From Methylobacillus glycogenes JCM 2850 (GTDB lineage Bacteria > Pseudomonadota > Gammaproteobacteria > Burkholderiales > Methylophilaceae): a stretch of 64,000 bases of DNA. Positions within the stretch are counted from its first letter, which is position 1; each line of letters begins with the position of its first letter. The translations under genes and the position numbers were made by a program. Of this stretch, positions 47,655 through 58,427 are shown in pieces. Under the pieces are notes generated by a model. It worked only from the letters and a program-made list of their open reading frames with translations, was not told the DNA's origin and did not search any database. The DNA lies in assembly GCF_000617925.1 (NCBI RefSeq), contig NZ_BAMT01000001.1, positions 124,001 to 188,000 of the forward strand, in the 5' to 3' direction.

Positions 47655-48827
47655 TTAGGCGGCCAGCACGCTGGTGATCCGATTCCGGCCTTGATGCTTG
47701 GATTGGTAAAGCGCGGCATCTGCCTGCTCCATGATGTGCTGCAAGGAGTGTGGTAATTGTTCGGAAGGGCAGACGGCAATGCCTATGCTCAGCGTGGGGT
47801 AGGTCTCGGCACTGCGTATCTTCATGGTGGCGTGAGCAAAGGCTTTTTGCAGACGCTCGGCGACTTCATAACCCTGTTTTTCGCCACTGCCGGGCAGGAT
47901 AATGACAAACTCATCGCCGCCATGGCGGGCAAACAGATCAGAGCCACGCAATTGCTGATTGACCATATCGGCAAAGGTACGCAGCACCTGATCGCCTATG
48001 GCATGGCCCAGCCTGTCATTGACCTGCTTGAAATGATCGATATCCACCAACAGCAAGGCGGTTAGAGAATGGTTATCTGCACGCCGCCGCAAGGCGTTGT
48101 TTTCCATGGCGGCATTCAGCCCTGCACGGTTGAGCGCCGAGGTTAAGGGGTCACGTAGCGCCCGGCCTATCCAGTTGCGGTTGATACGCTCCATGATCAT
48201 CAGCAGCATGGCCATATTCCACAGTGGTGCGACGATGGCAGCGATAATCATCATCCACATATTGATGCCGCCAGGCGCAAACACGGTGGGGCCGCCCAGT
48301 TGGTTGGTGGCCGCCGCAATCGCTCGCACCAGGAAAATCAGTGAGCTGATGGCAAAAATGCCAGTGACCAGATAGGCCGAGCTGATATCTTCATCACGCG
48401 CAATCGCCAAGGTGGTACGGCAGACCAGCGCGCAGTAAAAGCCACAGACGATGGCACCTATGGCGGCGCGCTCGGCGTAAAACTGGCTGGAGTCCTGCAG
48501 AATGGTAAAGAAAATGCCGACACTGACCAGCAAAATCAGGTGTGGGCGCCAGACGACTTCATGGTGATAAATGCGGCGTATGGTCACCATCAGCAGAAAA
48601 TAGCCGGTGATGGTGAGCATGTTGGCGACAACTATGCTGTAGAAATCTGGCACCAGATGGCGGAAAGTTAGCAATAGAATGCCAGCCCCTGCACACAGAT
48701 TGCTGATGCCCCAGTATTTCAGCCAGCGCTCAAAGCGCCCAGTCAGGGACAAGCCCCACAGCACCACGCCAGTAGTACTGACCAGCAGCCCGGTAAGGAA
48801 AAATATGGTCTTGACATCAAGCTGCAT
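47655..48827 (-). CDS. Membrane-bound diguanylate cyclase (GGDEF)
   Basis: 390 residues from ATG 48827 (ATG 48845 is an alternative). Six to seven N-terminal helices form a sensor module (about 1-205). The GGDEF domain follows with LTSALNRAGLNAA, DIDHFKQVNDRLGHAIGD and the active site RHGGDEFVIILPG. RGSD five residues before GGDEF is an inhibitory I-site, so product feedback control is expected. It makes cyclic di-GMP, which could be read by the PilZ protein at 2.7 kb. Confidence 0.92.
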   Translation of the reverse strand: MQLDVKTIFFLTGLLVSTTGVVLWGLSLTGRFERWLKYWGISNLCAGAGILLLTFRHLVPDFYSIVVANMLTITGYFLLMVTIRRIYHHEVVWRPHLILLVSVGIFFTILQDSSQFYAERAAIGAIVCGFYCALVCRTTLAIARDEDISSAYLVTGIFAISSLIFLVRAIAAATNQLGGPTVFAPGGINMWMMIIAAIVAPLWNMAMLLMIMERINRNWIGRALRDPLTSALNRAGLNAAMENNALRRRADNHSLTALLLVDIDHFKQVNDRLGHAIGDQVLRTFADMVNQQLRGSDLFARHGGDEFVIILPGSGEKQGYEVAERLQKAFAHATMKIRSAETYPTLSIGIAVCPSEQLPHSLQHIMEQADAALYQSKHQGRNRITSVLAA

Positions 48828-49160
48828 GGTGGAAAATACGCCCATTTTGAGTGGGGGGATTATAGCGAAACAAGCCAGGGAATCGGTAAGCTTATCACGA
48901 TTATTTAAGCGTTTTGAACCCCGATAAGCATGAGAAATGCCTAGACTGTGCATGAGCTGGCGTTATCGCTTCTAAAATAACTTGTCACTACTTTGCCCGC
49001 CGCAGTTGGTCAGTACAGCTCATAGGGCGGCAGGCCAGGCAGGCTTGAAAGTGAGAACTGCAAGCGCCACGCACAGACATGGATTTTCCTGCCGCCTCAG
49101 GCGCTAAGCGGCGGTAGATTCTGGTAAAATCCCGCTTTTGCCATCACATTGAATTTCTTC

Positions 49161-52100
49161 ATGTCCAGCCAAATGATCCGTCTCCGTGGCAGTGCCGCTT
49201 TATCCCCGTTCCGTATCGAAAAAATCCAGTCTGCGCTACAGACCGTTGCCCCGCGCATCACGCATCTTTATGCCGAATTCTGGCATTTTGCCTGGGCAGA
49301 GTCTGCCTTGAGCGCAGCGCAGCAGGATAACCTCAAGCAGATATTGACCTACGGCCCGCGCATGAGCGAAGAAACCCCGGCTGGCGAATTATTCCTGGTA
49401 GTGCCGCGCCCCGGCACCATTTCACCCTGGTCTTCCCGTGCTACCGATATTGCGCGCCATTGCGGCATTGAGGGCATGCAGCGTCTGGAGCGTGGCGTGG
49501 CCTATTATGCCGCCACCGCGGATGGCAGCCCGCTGACCGAGGCCGAACAAGCTGCCTTGCGTCCCCTGATTCATGACCGCATGACAGAAGCCGTATTCTC
49601 CAATCTGGACGATGCGCAAAAGCTTTATCACAGTGCAGAGCCTGCACCTTTGTCCAGCGTGGATATCCTGGCGGGTGGCAAGGCAGCGCTGGATGCAGCC
49701 AATGCCGAGATGGGCCTGGCACTATCGCCTGATGAAGTGGATTACCTGGTAGAAAACTTCCAGCGCATAGGGCGCAACCCCACCGATGTTGAGCTGATGA
49801 TGTTTGCCCAGGCCAATTCTGAGCACTGTAGGCACAAGATTTTCAATGCGGATTGGGTGATTGATGGCGTGGCCCAGGCGCAGTCGCTGTTTGGCATGAT
49901 ACGCAACACGCACAAGCTGCACCCGGGCAAGACAGTGGTGGCTTATGCCGATAATGCTTCTATCGTCGCTGGCGACCAGACACGTCGTTTCTATCCGCAA
50001 GCCGATGGCCGCTATGACTTTGTCGAGGAAGAAATGCACTTCCTCATGAAGGTGGAAACCCATAACCACCCAACCGCTATTTCCCCATTTGCGGGTGCGG
50101 CTACAGGTGCAGGCGGTGAAATCCGCGATGAAGGTGCCACAGGCTCTGGCTCCAAGCCCAAGGCTGGTTTGACTGGCTTCTCGGTTTCCAACCTCAATAT
50201 TCCCGGTTTTAAGCAGCCTTGGGAACAGAACAATGGCAAGCCCAGCCGTATTGCCTCTGCCTTGCAGATCATGGTGGATGGCCCCTTGGGTGGCGCTGCC
50301 TACAACAATGAATTTGGTCGTCCCAATATCGCTGGTTATTTTCGTACCCTAGAGATAGAAGCTGCGGACGAGCTGCGTGGTTACCACAAGCCCATCATGC
50401 TGGCAGGCGGTGTAGGTAATATCTCTGCCAAGCACTCAAAGAAAAATCCTATCCCCGCTGGTGCAGCCCTGATTCAACTCGGTGGCCCGGCGATGCTGAT
50501 CGGCCTGGGCGGTGGTGCGGCTTCCAGCATGGATACAGGTGCCAATACCGAAAACCTGGATTTTGATTCCGTACAGCGTGGTAACCCTGAGCTGGAGCGC
50601 CGCGCGCAGGAAGTGATTGATCGATGCTGGCAACTGGGCGACAACAACCCCATCCTCAGCATTCATGATGTGGGCGCAGGCGGTATTTCCAATGCCTTCC
50701 CCGAGCTGGTCAATGATGCGGGTGTAGGTGCGCATTTCCAGTTGCGCGATGTGCACAATGAAGAGCCAGGCATGGCACCGCGTGAAATCTGGAGTAACGA
50801 GGCACAAGAGCGTTACGTCATGGCCGTGCGCAAAGAAGACCTGCCACTGTTTGCCGAGATTTGCGAGCGTGAGCGTTGCCCGTTTGCCGTGGTGGGTGAA
50901 GCCACAGAAGAAAAACGCCTGATCGTCAGTGACAGTCACTTCAGCAACAACCCGGTAGATATGGATTTGTCCGTATTGCTGGGCAAGCCGCCGAAGATGA
51001 CGCGTGATGTACAACATGTCAGCCGCAGCCTGCCTGCGTTTGACCATAGCAAGATAGACCTGAAGCAGGCGGCAGACCGCGTGTTGCGCCTGCCAGGCGT
51101 TGCTGACAAGACTTTCCTTATCACCATAGGTGACCGCAGCGTGACGGGTCTGGTGGCGCGTGAGCAGATGGTAGGCCCATGGCAAGTGCCTGTGGCCGAT
51201 GTGGCCGTGACGCTGGCGGGTTACGAAACCTACAGGGGTGAGGCGTTTGCCATAGGCGAAAAAGCGCCATTGGCCCTGATCAATGCACCAGCTTCTGGCC
51301 GCATGGCTATAGGTGAATCCATCACCAATATTGCTGCCAGCCTGATCGATGATCTGGCTGAGCTCAAGCTTTCCGCCAACTGGATGGCCCCTGCGGGTCA
51401 CCCCGGTGAAGATGCGGCCTTGTTTGATACCGTCAAAGCCGTGGGCATGGAATTATGCCCACAGCTGGGCATCAGCATTCCGGTAGGCAAGGACTCCATG
51501 TCCATGAAGACCGTGTGGGAAGAGCGTGGCGAGAAGAAATCCGTCACTGCACCTATCTCATTGGTGGTGACCGCGTTTGCGCCTACACCAGATGCACGCA
51601 AGACCCTGACACCGCAATTGCGTACTGACCTGGGTGACACCCAATTGCTGTTGATAGACCTGGGCGCGGGCAAAAACCGCCTGGGCGGCTCTGCGCTGGC
51701 GCAAGTGTATGGCAGCGTGGGCAATGTGGCTCCGGATGTTGATGATGCCGCCAGCCTCAAGGCCTTGTTTGATGGCGTACAAAAGCTCAATGCTGAAGGC
51801 CGCGTGCTGGCTTACCACGATCGTTCCGATGGTGGTTTGTTTGCCACCCTGGCGGAAATGGCATTTGCAGGGCGCTGTGGTCTGGATCTGGATATTTCCA
51901 GCCTGGGTAGCGATGCCGTAGCCGCGCTGTATAACGAAGAGTTGGGTGCTGTGCTGCAAGTGCGAGCCAGCGATGCCGAGGCAATTGTGGCTGAACTCAG
52001 TGCAGCTCACGCAGCCCTGGCGGGCAAGCTGCACTTGCTGGGCAAGGTTGCCAGCCATGGCGAAATCCGCATCCATCAGGCTGGCAGGCTGGTGTTTGCC

Positions 52101-53063
52101 GAAAGCCGCGTGGTCTTGCACAGGGCCTGGTCGGAAACCACCTACCAAATGCAAAAGCTGCGTGACAATCCACAGTGCGCGCAGCAGGAATATGACCGCT
52201 TGCTGGACGAAAGTGATGCAGGTTTGCACGCCAAGCTCAGCTTTGAGCTGGATCACAATGTAGCCGCACCTTATATCGCCACTGGCGTGCGCCCCAAGAT
52301 GGCTATCCTGCGTGAGCAGGGCGTCAACGGTCAGGTGGAAATGGCAGCGGTGTTTGACCGCGCTGGCTTCCAGGCGCATGACGTGCATATGAGCGATATC
52401 ATCAGTGGCCGCATCAGTCTCAAGGACTTTGCCGGGGTGGTTGCCTGTGGTGGTTTCTCTTATGGCGATGTACTGGGTGCAGGCGAAGGCTGGGCCAAGT
52501 CCATATTGTTCAACCCGCGTGCGCGTGAGGAATTCACCGCCTTCTTCAACCGTGCCGATTCATTTGCTTTGGGCGTGTGCAATGGTTGCCAGATGATGAG
52601 CAATCTGCACAGCATTATCCCCGGGGCAGAAAACTGGCCGCACTTTGTGCGCAATCGTTCAGAGCAGTTTGAGGCTCGTGTGGCCATGGTTGAGGTGCTG
52701 GAATCGCCTTCGTTGTTCTTCAGTGGCATGGCGGGTAGCCGCATGCCTATCGCTGTGGCGCATGGTGAAGGTTATGCCGAGTTTGCCGATGCCGCCGCTC
52801 AGGCCCGCGTAGTGGCCGATAAACTGGTGAGTTTGCGTTTTGTTGATAACAGCGGCGCGCCCACCGAGATTTACCCCTTCAACCCCAATGGATCAGCACA
52901 AGGCATTACTGGCCTGACTACCCCTGATGGTCGTTTCAGTATTATGATGCCTCATCCTGAACGGGTATTCCGTGCAGTACAGCATTCATGGCACCCCGAT
53001 GGTTGGGGCGAGGATGGTCCATGGATGCGCATGTTCCGCAACGCTCGGAAATTCCTGGGCTAA
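49161..53063 (+). CDS. purL: Phosphoribosylformylglycinamidine synthase
   Basis: 1300 residues, the fused PurL/PurQ form. Active-site region [31 protein letters not shown] and [10 protein letters not shown] in the synthetase part, a second AIRS-like half, and a C-terminal class I glutamine amidotransferase domain with the nucleophile in GVCNGCQMM and the His/Glu pair in [11 protein letters not shown]. Fourth step of purine synthesis. Intact over 3.9 kb, in contrast to the frameshifted genes elsewhere. A TAAAAT box lies about 35 bases upstream. Confidence 0.97.
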   Translation: MSSQMIRLRGSAALSPFRIEKIQSALQTVAPRITHLYAEFWHFAWAESALSAAQQDNLKQILTYGPRMSEETPAGELFLVVPRPGTISPWSSRATDIARHCGIEGMQRLERGVAYYAATADGSPLTEAEQAALRPLIHDRMTEAVFSNLDDAQKLYHSAEPAPLSSVDILAGGKAALDAANAEMGLALSPDEVDYLVENFQRIGRNPTDVELMMFAQANSEHCRHKIFNADWVIDGVAQAQSLFGMIRNTHKLHPGKTVVAYADNASIVAGDQTRRFYPQADGRYDFVEEEMHFLMKVETHNHPTAISPFAGAATGAGGEIRDEGATGSGSKPKAGLTGFSVSNLNIPGFKQPWEQNNGKPSRIASALQIMVDGPLGGAAYNNEFGRPNIAGYFRTLEIEAADELRGYHKPIMLAGGVGNISAKHSKKNPIPAGAALIQLGGPAMLIGLGGGAASSMDTGANTENLDFDSVQRGNPELERRAQEVIDRCWQLGDNNPILSIHDVGAGGISNAFPELVNDAGVGAHFQLRDVHNEEPGMAPREIWSNEAQERYVMAVRKEDLPLFAEICERERCPFAVVGEATEEKRLIVSDSHFSNNPVDMDLSVLLGKPPKMTRDVQHVSRSLPAFDHSKIDLKQAADRVLRLPGVADKTFLITIGDRSVTGLVAREQMVGPWQVPVADVAVTLAGYETYRGEAFAIGEKAPLALINAPASGRMAIGESITNIAASLIDDLAELKLSANWMAPAGHPGEDAALFDTVKAVGMELCPQLGISIPVGKDSMSMKTVWEERGEKKSVTAPISLVVTAFAPTPDARKTLTPQLRTDLGDTQLLLIDLGAGKNRLGGSALAQVYGSVGNVAPDVDDAASLKALFDGVQKLNAEGRVLAYHDRSDGGLFATLAEMAFAGRCGLDLDISSLGSDAVAALYNEELGAVLQVRASDAEAIVAELSAAHAALAGKLHLLGKVASHGEIRIHQAGRLVFAESRVVLHRAWSETTYQMQKLRDNPQCAQQEYDRLLDESDAGLHAKLSFELDHNVAAPYIATGVRPKMAILREQGVNGQVEMAAVFDRAGFQAHDVHMSDIISGRISLKDFAGVVACGGFSYGDVLGAGEGWAKSILFNPRAREEFTAFFNRADSFALGVCNGCQMMSNLHSIIPGAENWPHFVRNRSEQFEARVAMVEVLESPSLFFSGMAGSRMPIAVAHGEGYAEFADAAAQARVVADKLVSLRFVDNSGAPTEIYPFNPNGSAQGITGLTTPDGRFSIMMPHPERVFRAVQHSWHPDGWGEDGPWMRMFRNARKFLG

Positions 53064-53187
53064 GCGGTCAACACCCGATAACAGATGTGCGTTAGTCCAC
53101 CATGGCAGTTGCAGTTTTCGGCACTTGTCATGGCGGGCCAACAATAAAAGCACACGTTATTCAAGACTATAACTTTGGAGAAGTAGC

Positions 53188-53678
53188 ATGAAGAAGATGT
53201 TGAAGGCAGTATTGCTGGTACTGACGCTGGCGTTCACCATGGTGACTCAGATGGTGGCTCAGGCGGAAGATCAGCAGGTCGAATACACCGATGCCATAGG
53301 CAAGGGTGACATGAAGGTGGTCAAGAAGTATTTCAACAACCCTTATACAGTCGATGAAACTTTCTTTGCCTGGACAGGTTTGCAGATTGCGGCTAACAAG
53401 GGCCAACTGACCGCTACCAAGTTTTTTGTCGAGAAGGGCGCTAACGTCAACTACAAGCACCCCATCACCAAGATGACACCGCTGCATCTGGCTGCATACC
53501 ACAACAGCAAGCCTGTAGTGGAATACCTGATTGCCCACGGTGCTGACGTCAACGCCAAGCTGCGCGGTGATGTTTCCATCATCCGTGCCTGCGCGATGAA
53601 GGCATGACCGATATGGTCAACCTGCTTACCGCTGCGGGTTCCAAGGACGACGGCTGTCAAGAAGAGAAGTGCTACTAA
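53188..53678 (+). CDS. Exported ankyrin-repeat protein (one apparent frameshift)
   Basis: Signal peptide MKKMLKAVLLVLTLAFTMVT with cleavage near AQAED. At least three ankyrin units follow, visible in TGLQIAANKGQLTATKFFVE, TPLHLAAYHNSKPVVEYLI and, after correction, GMTDMVNLLTAAGSKDDGC. The frame breaks near 53592; one added C restores a protein of about 163 residues ending CQEEKCY, with paired cysteines. Probably periplasmic, partner unknown. Confidence 0.8.
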
Positions 53679-53819
53679 GCTAGCCGGATGGGCGGCTTAT
53701 GGAGTGAGTCGCCCTTCATGACCTAGCACACCAGCCAGCTTGGCTGGATATGAACTTGTGTCATGCATGACCACCGAGCTTTACCCCTTGGTCATGCCCC
53801 TTACTACAAGGATATCCGC

Positions 53820-54269
53820 ATGGAACGAATGGCGGCATTGCAGAGCCGACCCTGGGTTTTTGCTCACGCCAGGGTCATTCATGATGTATTCGTTCTTGCA
53901 GGTTTATCCCTTGTTTCACTGGCTTTATGGTCAGCTTCGGCCCAGGCGGCCCAGCCAGATCATCCCAGCCTTGCCTATACCTACCCCTCACATACCCTGA
54001 CTCTGGCTGCCTCTTGCGCGGTCTGTCATGGGACTAATGGCCATAGTGCCAGTGGTATGTTGGGTTTGGCTGGCATGCCCGCTGCACAATTCATCAGCAA
54101 GCTACAGGCTTATCGCGCTGGCAGCTTGCCCGCTACCGTCATGCACCAGCATGCGCGCGGCCTGACCGAAACCGAAATTCAAGCCTTGGCGCAGTATTTC
54201 TCAGCACAAAGTCCGGGCAAAACCGTGCTGGAGCCACAGCCGCAAGCGCTGGAGCAAGATCATGACTAG
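53820..54269 (+). CDS. Exported mono-haem cytochrome c
   Basis: 149 residues from ATG 53820 (AAGGA 7 bases upstream); an upstream ATG at 53763 lacks a ribosome site. A long hydrophobic signal (VLAGLSLVSLALWSASAQA) precedes CAVCHGTNG (CxxCH) and a class I cytochrome fold with methionine candidates in SGMLGLAGMPAAQF. It overlaps the next gene by 8 bases, the flavoprotein subunit of a flavocytochrome c, so it is probably that enzyme's electron acceptor. Confidence 0.88.
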   Translation: MERMAALQSRPWVFAHARVIHDVFVLAGLSLVSLALWSASAQAAQPDHPSLAYTYPSHTLTLAASCAVCHGTNGHSASGMLGLAGMPAAQFISKLQAYRAGSLPATVMHQHARGLTETEIQALAQYFSAQSPGKTVLEPQPQALEQDHD

Positions 54270-55564
54270 CCCCTTGAGCAGCACGCGCCGGGATGTCCTC
54301 AAGCAATTGGCAATTGCCAGCCTGGGCGTAACAGGCGCAACCCCCTGGCTGCATGCCTTGGCAGGCCAGCCATCAGGCATCAACACCCCAGTCAAGTAGG
54401 GTAGTGGTGGTAGGCGCAGGGTTTGCTGGTGCCACCCTGGCCAAGTATCTGCGTCTCTGGAGCAATTACGGCGTGGAGGTGATAGTGGTGGAGCAGAACC
54501 GCCAGTTTATCTCTTGCCCGCTGAGTAATCTGGTGCTGGGCGGCAGTCGTGAGTTGTCCTCACTGACTTTTGGCTATGACATGCTGCAACGCCATCATGG
54601 CATTCAATGGGTGCATGATCAGGTGACCGCCATAGACCCGGAGCGGCGCAAGCTCACCCTGCTGCGTGGTGAGCTTAGCTATGACAGACTAGTGCTGGCC
54701 CCAGGTGTGGATTTTGATTATTCAGCCTGGCCAGAATTGGCTGAGGCTTCAGCGCGTGCCGATTTGCCCCATGCCTGGAAAGCCGGGCCGCAAACCCAGC
54801 TATTGCGCAAGCAGCTAGAAGCCATGCCTGATGGTGGCGTGTTTGCCATCAGCATACCCAAAGCGCCTTTCCGCTGCCCACCCGGGCCTTATGAGCGTAT
54901 TTGTCAGGTGGCGCACTATCTCAAGCAGCACAAGCCCAAAAGCAAGATTATCGTGCTGGATGCCAACCCCGATATCATTGCCAAAAAACCCCTATTTAGC
55001 CGCGCCTGGCAAGAGTTATACCCCGGCCTGATTGATTACCGCCCCAATAGCAGTGTGCTGCATGTGCAAGCGGCACAACACAAGCTGGAAACCGAGTTTG
55101 AGCAGATCAGCGCCGATGTTATCAACCTGATTCCGCCGCAACTGGCGGGCAAGGTGGCGCAGATGGCCGGGCTTAATAATGTGGATAGCCGCTGGTGCAA
55201 GGTGGATTTTCGCAGCTATGCCTCCAGCCTGGCGCCGGAAATCCATGTGCTGGGTGACGCGATATTTTCACCGCAACCCAAATCCGCGCATATTGCCACC
55301 TCGCACGCCCATGTCTGCGCCAATGCCATAGTGGCGCTGCTGCGTGGCGAAGCGCCAGACCCGGAGCCTGTATTTGCCAATACTTGCTATAGCTTTGTCA
55401 GCGATGACGCTGCCATGCATGTGGCCAATGTCTACCGCTATGATGCGGCCAAAGAGCTGATGGTGACCATGGAAGGCGGTGGTTTATCAGAAGCCGCTTC
55501 AACCCTGGAGGGAACCTATGCCTTATCGTGGGCTCGTAATATCTGGTCAGACACCTTAACCTGA
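54262..55564 (+). CDS. fccB: Flavocytochrome c sulfide dehydrogenase flavoprotein subunit (one apparent frameshift)
   Basis: The full protein begins at ATG 54262 with a Tat-type signal (STRRDVLKQLAIASLGVTG). The FAD Rossmann motif RVVVVGAGFAGATLAKYLR follows in another frame; one extra base or two missing bases near 54396-54400 account for the break. FCSD landmarks are strong: FISCPLSNLVLGGSREL, GPYERICQVAHYLK preceded by PFRCPP, and ANTCYSFV. The two cysteines in PFRCPP and ANTCYS correspond to the redox disulfide of FCSD. Oxidises sulfide or a related thiol in the periplasm with a cytochrome c acceptor. Confidence 0.86.
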
Positions 55565-55577
55565 AGCGGAAGCGGCT

Positions 55578-56844
55578 ATGCTCAAGCAAATGATTACGCA
55601 CCATAACAAAGACAACCCCTTATCTCATCGCGCTAGCAGATTAGCCAAGCAAAGCAGCTGATGCCCGCCTTGCTGGCCAGCGCCAGCCTGATGGCATGTA
55701 CCACGGTGGCGGCCGTTAGCCCGGTGCCCAATGATATTGCCTCCAGCCTCAAGCTGGCCCCGGGTTTTAGCATCTCCACTTTTGCCAAACTCAACCCTGG
55801 CAAGGGTGAAGCTTTTCGTGAGCCGCGTTTTATGGCGTTTGGCCCGGATGGCAATCTCTATGTTGCCAGCAGCAGTGATGACAAAATCTATATGCTGCCA
55901 GACAGCAACCATGATGGCGTGGCCGATGAGATAGTCACTGCGGTGACTGGTCTCAATGCCCCCAACAGCCTGATTTTTGCTGATGGCAAAATGCTGGTCT
56001 CCAATCAGGATGGCGTGGTGCGTGTGGTGCAAGAATCAGGCAAATGGCCCGCCAAGAAACTGGAACCCATCATCAAGGGCTTGCCCACAGGCGGGCATAC
56101 GCTCAAGACTGTGCGCCTGGGGCCGGATAAGCACTTGTATCTGAATGTAGGCTCTAGCTGTAATGTCTGCGTGGAGAAAGACCCGCTACGCGCCACCATC
56201 TTGCGCTACACCCTGGATGGCGAGCCTGCAGGCTCACCTGATGGCAGTGTCAGTGGCAGCAAGAGCGCGGTGTGGGCCTCGGGCCTGCGCAACTCCCAAG
56301 GCATGGCCTGGCAGCCTGGCAGCATGATCTTTATGCCACCAACAATGGTGCTGACATGCGCTCTGGCACCAAAGATGGCGCTGCCAATGATGAATTGCCG
56401 CCCGAGCACATCAACCATATTGAGCCGGACAAGCACTATGGCTGGCCACATTGCTGGGGCAAACAGTTCACTGACCCCAATTTCCCTGGCAAGCCAGGGT
56501 TCTGTGCCACTACCCAGCCGCCCGCGATTACCATACGCGCGCATACTACGCCCTTAGGCATTACCTTCCTTGATCAGGCCAAATTCCCCAGTGAATACAA
56601 GCAGGATGCTATTGTTGCGCTGCATGGTTCATGGAACCGCACCGAGCCAGATGGCTATAAACTGGTGCGTGTGAAGTTCAAGGCGGGCAAGCCTGTTGCG
56701 GTTGAAGATTTTGTCAGCGGCTGGTTGCAGGGCAAAAGCGCCTGGGGCCGTCCTGTGGATGTAGTGGTAGGGCCTGATGGCGCGCTCTACGTCTCCGATG
56801 ACAGGGCTGGCTTGATTTACCGTATTCACTACAACAAAAACTAG
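55578..56844 (+). CDS. Sorbosone-dehydrogenase-like lipoprotein propeller (one or two apparent frameshifts)
   Basis: A PQQ-type/L-sorbosone dehydrogenase-like beta propeller. Visible landmarks are EPRFMAFGPDGNLYVASSSD, GGHTLKTVRLGPDKHLYLNV, VWASGLRNSQGMAW and FKAGKPVAVEDFVSG. A break near 56323 is repaired by one added C (AGCCATGAT), giving HDLYATNNGADMRSG and HYGWPHCWG. The hydrophobic LLASASLMACTT is a lipobox, so it is probably a lipoprotein. ATG 55661 is the first start in this frame; a frame from ATG 55578, 14 bases after fccB, joins it if one base is missing near 55655. The substrate, and whether PQQ is bound, are unknown. Confidence 0.72.
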
Positions 56845-56859
56845 ATATTTGAGGACATC

Positions 56860-57423
56860 ATGAAACAACTCCTGTATGCGGTCGGCGCCATTTTGCTGGC
56901 ACAAGGCCAGGCCATGGCAGAAGATACTCCCAGCAACCAAGTCGTGGTCTATATCAGCCCGCAGGAATACACACATGAAATCAAGCTTTGGCATTTTGTG
57001 AAGGACTACTGGTTTGCCCAGGGGCCGCTGATTGAGCCAGTGCTGGTCAAGACCCTGGGTGCAACTCTGGGCGAAACCGCCATCTGCGATGCAGGCGTAA
57101 CTGGCAAGGTGCTGTTGTGGGTTAAACCCGAAATGTTCTACAACCCGCATATGCGTAATTTCTACGGCACCATCAATGCCACGGTGTATAGCGGCAGTGG
57201 TCACGCTCTGGCTACCTATAGCGGCAAATCGCGTTACAGCGGTGATCTGGATATTCTGCCAGCCAAATCCGTGCAAGCCGCTTATGACCTGGCGATTCAA
57301 AGCTTTGTCGACAAGATGAAGGCCGACCCGGCTATCAGCAAGCTGTTGCAAGAGGGTATCCCCAGCAACCAGAGTTACACCCCATGTTCCATGGTGGCGG
57401 TACTGCCTGGGCTTAAACGCTAA
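56860..57423 (+). CDS. Exported protein of unknown function in the redox module
   Basis: 187 residues with a signal peptide ending AQAMAED-like (MKQLLYAVGAILLAQGQAMA). The mature part begins PSNQVVVYISPQEYTHEIKL and has two lone cysteines (TAICDAGVTG, YTPCSM) that could pair. No family is recognised. It lies 15 bases after the propeller gene and 35 before the next exported propeller, so it belongs to the same operon. Confidence 0.7.
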   Translation: MKQLLYAVGAILLAQGQAMAEDTPSNQVVVYISPQEYTHEIKLWHFVKDYWFAQGPLIEPVLVKTLGATLGETAICDAGVTGKVLLWVKPEMFYNPHMRNFYGTINATVYSGSGHALATYSGKSRYSGDLDILPAKSVQAAYDLAIQSFVDKMKADPAISKLLQEGIPSNQSYTPCSMVAVLPGLKR

Positions 57424-57458
57424 ACTGCACTGCCTATAAAAATTCAAGGAGAAGAATA

Positions 57459-58319
57459 ATGCATAAGCTGTTACGCGCTAGCCTGGCTAGTGCACTGCTC
57501 ATTAGCGCTGCCATGGTTGAAGCGCATGATGCGCAAGTGGTAAAAGGGTTCAAGAATCCGGAATCCGTTGCGGTAGCCAAGGATGGTCTGGTCTATGTCT
57601 CCGAGATAGGCGAGTTTGAAAAAGATGGCGATGGCAAAATCAGCGTCGTGGGCAAGGATGGCAAGGTCAAGGTATTTGCCAGCGGTCTTAACGACCCCAA
57701 GGGGCTGGCGTTTATAGGTGACCACCTTTATGTGGCCGATAAGGATCGCATTCTCAAGGTGGGCAAGGACGGCAAGTGGAGCGTGTTTGTCGATAAAAGT
57801 GCTTTTCCGGCACCGCCCAAGTTTCTCAATGATCTGGAGCCTGACCTGGCAGGCAATCTCTATGTCAGCGATAGCGGTGATATTGCCAATCATGGTGGCG
57901 ACAGCGGCGCGATTTACAAGATTGATACCAAGGGCAAGCTCACTACCGTCATCAATCATCAGCAAGACCCGCGTGTGAAAGCACCTAACGGCTTATTGAT
58001 GGATGACACTGGCGATATGCTGATGTTTGTCGATTTTGCCAGCGGTGTGCTGTATAGACTGGATATCCCTAACCGCCACCTGATAGAGCTGGCCAAGGGC
58101 TTTGGTGGCGCGGATGGCATTGTGCTGGCGGCCAACCAGCATCTGTATATCAGTGATTACGTCAACGGCAAGGTGTTTAGCGTCAGCGTGGACGACGTGG
58201 TGAAACAAGAAAAGCAGGGCTTCCAGAGCGCTGCTGATCTGGGCATAACAGCCGATGGCAAAACCTTGCTGGTGCCAGACATGAAGGCAGGCACGGTGAC
58301 CTGGATACACTTGCATTGA
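57459..58319 (+). CDS. Exported SMP-30/NHL-type beta propeller
   Basis: 286 residues. Signal peptide with cleavage near MVEAHDAQ. Repeated blade motifs (ESVAVAKDGLVYVSEIG, DPKGLAFIGDHLYVADKD, NDLEPDLAGNLYVSDSGD, PNGLLMDDTGDML, ADGIVLAANQHLYISDY) make a six-bladed propeller like SMP-30/gluconolactonase. Likely a periplasmic lactonase or binding protein. Last gene of the module; terminator follows. Confidence 0.82.
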   Translation: MHKLLRASLASALLISAAMVEAHDAQVVKGFKNPESVAVAKDGLVYVSEIGEFEKDGDGKISVVGKDGKVKVFASGLNDPKGLAFIGDHLYVADKDRILKVGKDGKWSVFVDKSAFPAPPKFLNDLEPDLAGNLYVSDSGDIANHGGDSGAIYKIDTKGKLTTVINHQQDPRVKAPNGLLMDDTGDMLMFVDFASGVLYRLDIPNRHLIELAKGFGGADGIVLAANQHLYISDYVNGKVFSVSVDDVVKQEKQGFQSAADLGITADGKTLLVPDMKAGTVTWIHLH

Positions 58320-58353
58320 GTTGATATGCATTAGGTCTAGAGCCTGACTTCAG

Positions 58354-58392
58354 AAAAACCGCCTTGCGCTATGCACGCAAGGCGGTTTTTTA
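58354..58392. terminator. Terminator of the exported redox operon
   Basis: A perfect 15-base stem (AAAAACCGCCTTGCG and its complement) with a 7-base loop, A-rich on the left and T-rich on the right. Confidence 0.92.
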
Positions 58393-58427
58393 TTGGTGCT
58401 AAGCGCGCTGACGTTTAAAATTGCGGC

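Noticed and set aside
50436..52388. Long minus-strand frames opposite purL
   Set aside because: They lie wholly inside the well-supported purL gene, show no family motif and arise from codon bias of the real gene. The same holds for long frames opposite htpG and degP.
53760..53771. Operator GTCATGCATGAC before the cytochrome c gene
   Set aside because: A perfect 12-base palindrome, with part of it (GTCATGC) repeated near 53793, but too short to call as a regulatory site without comparison.
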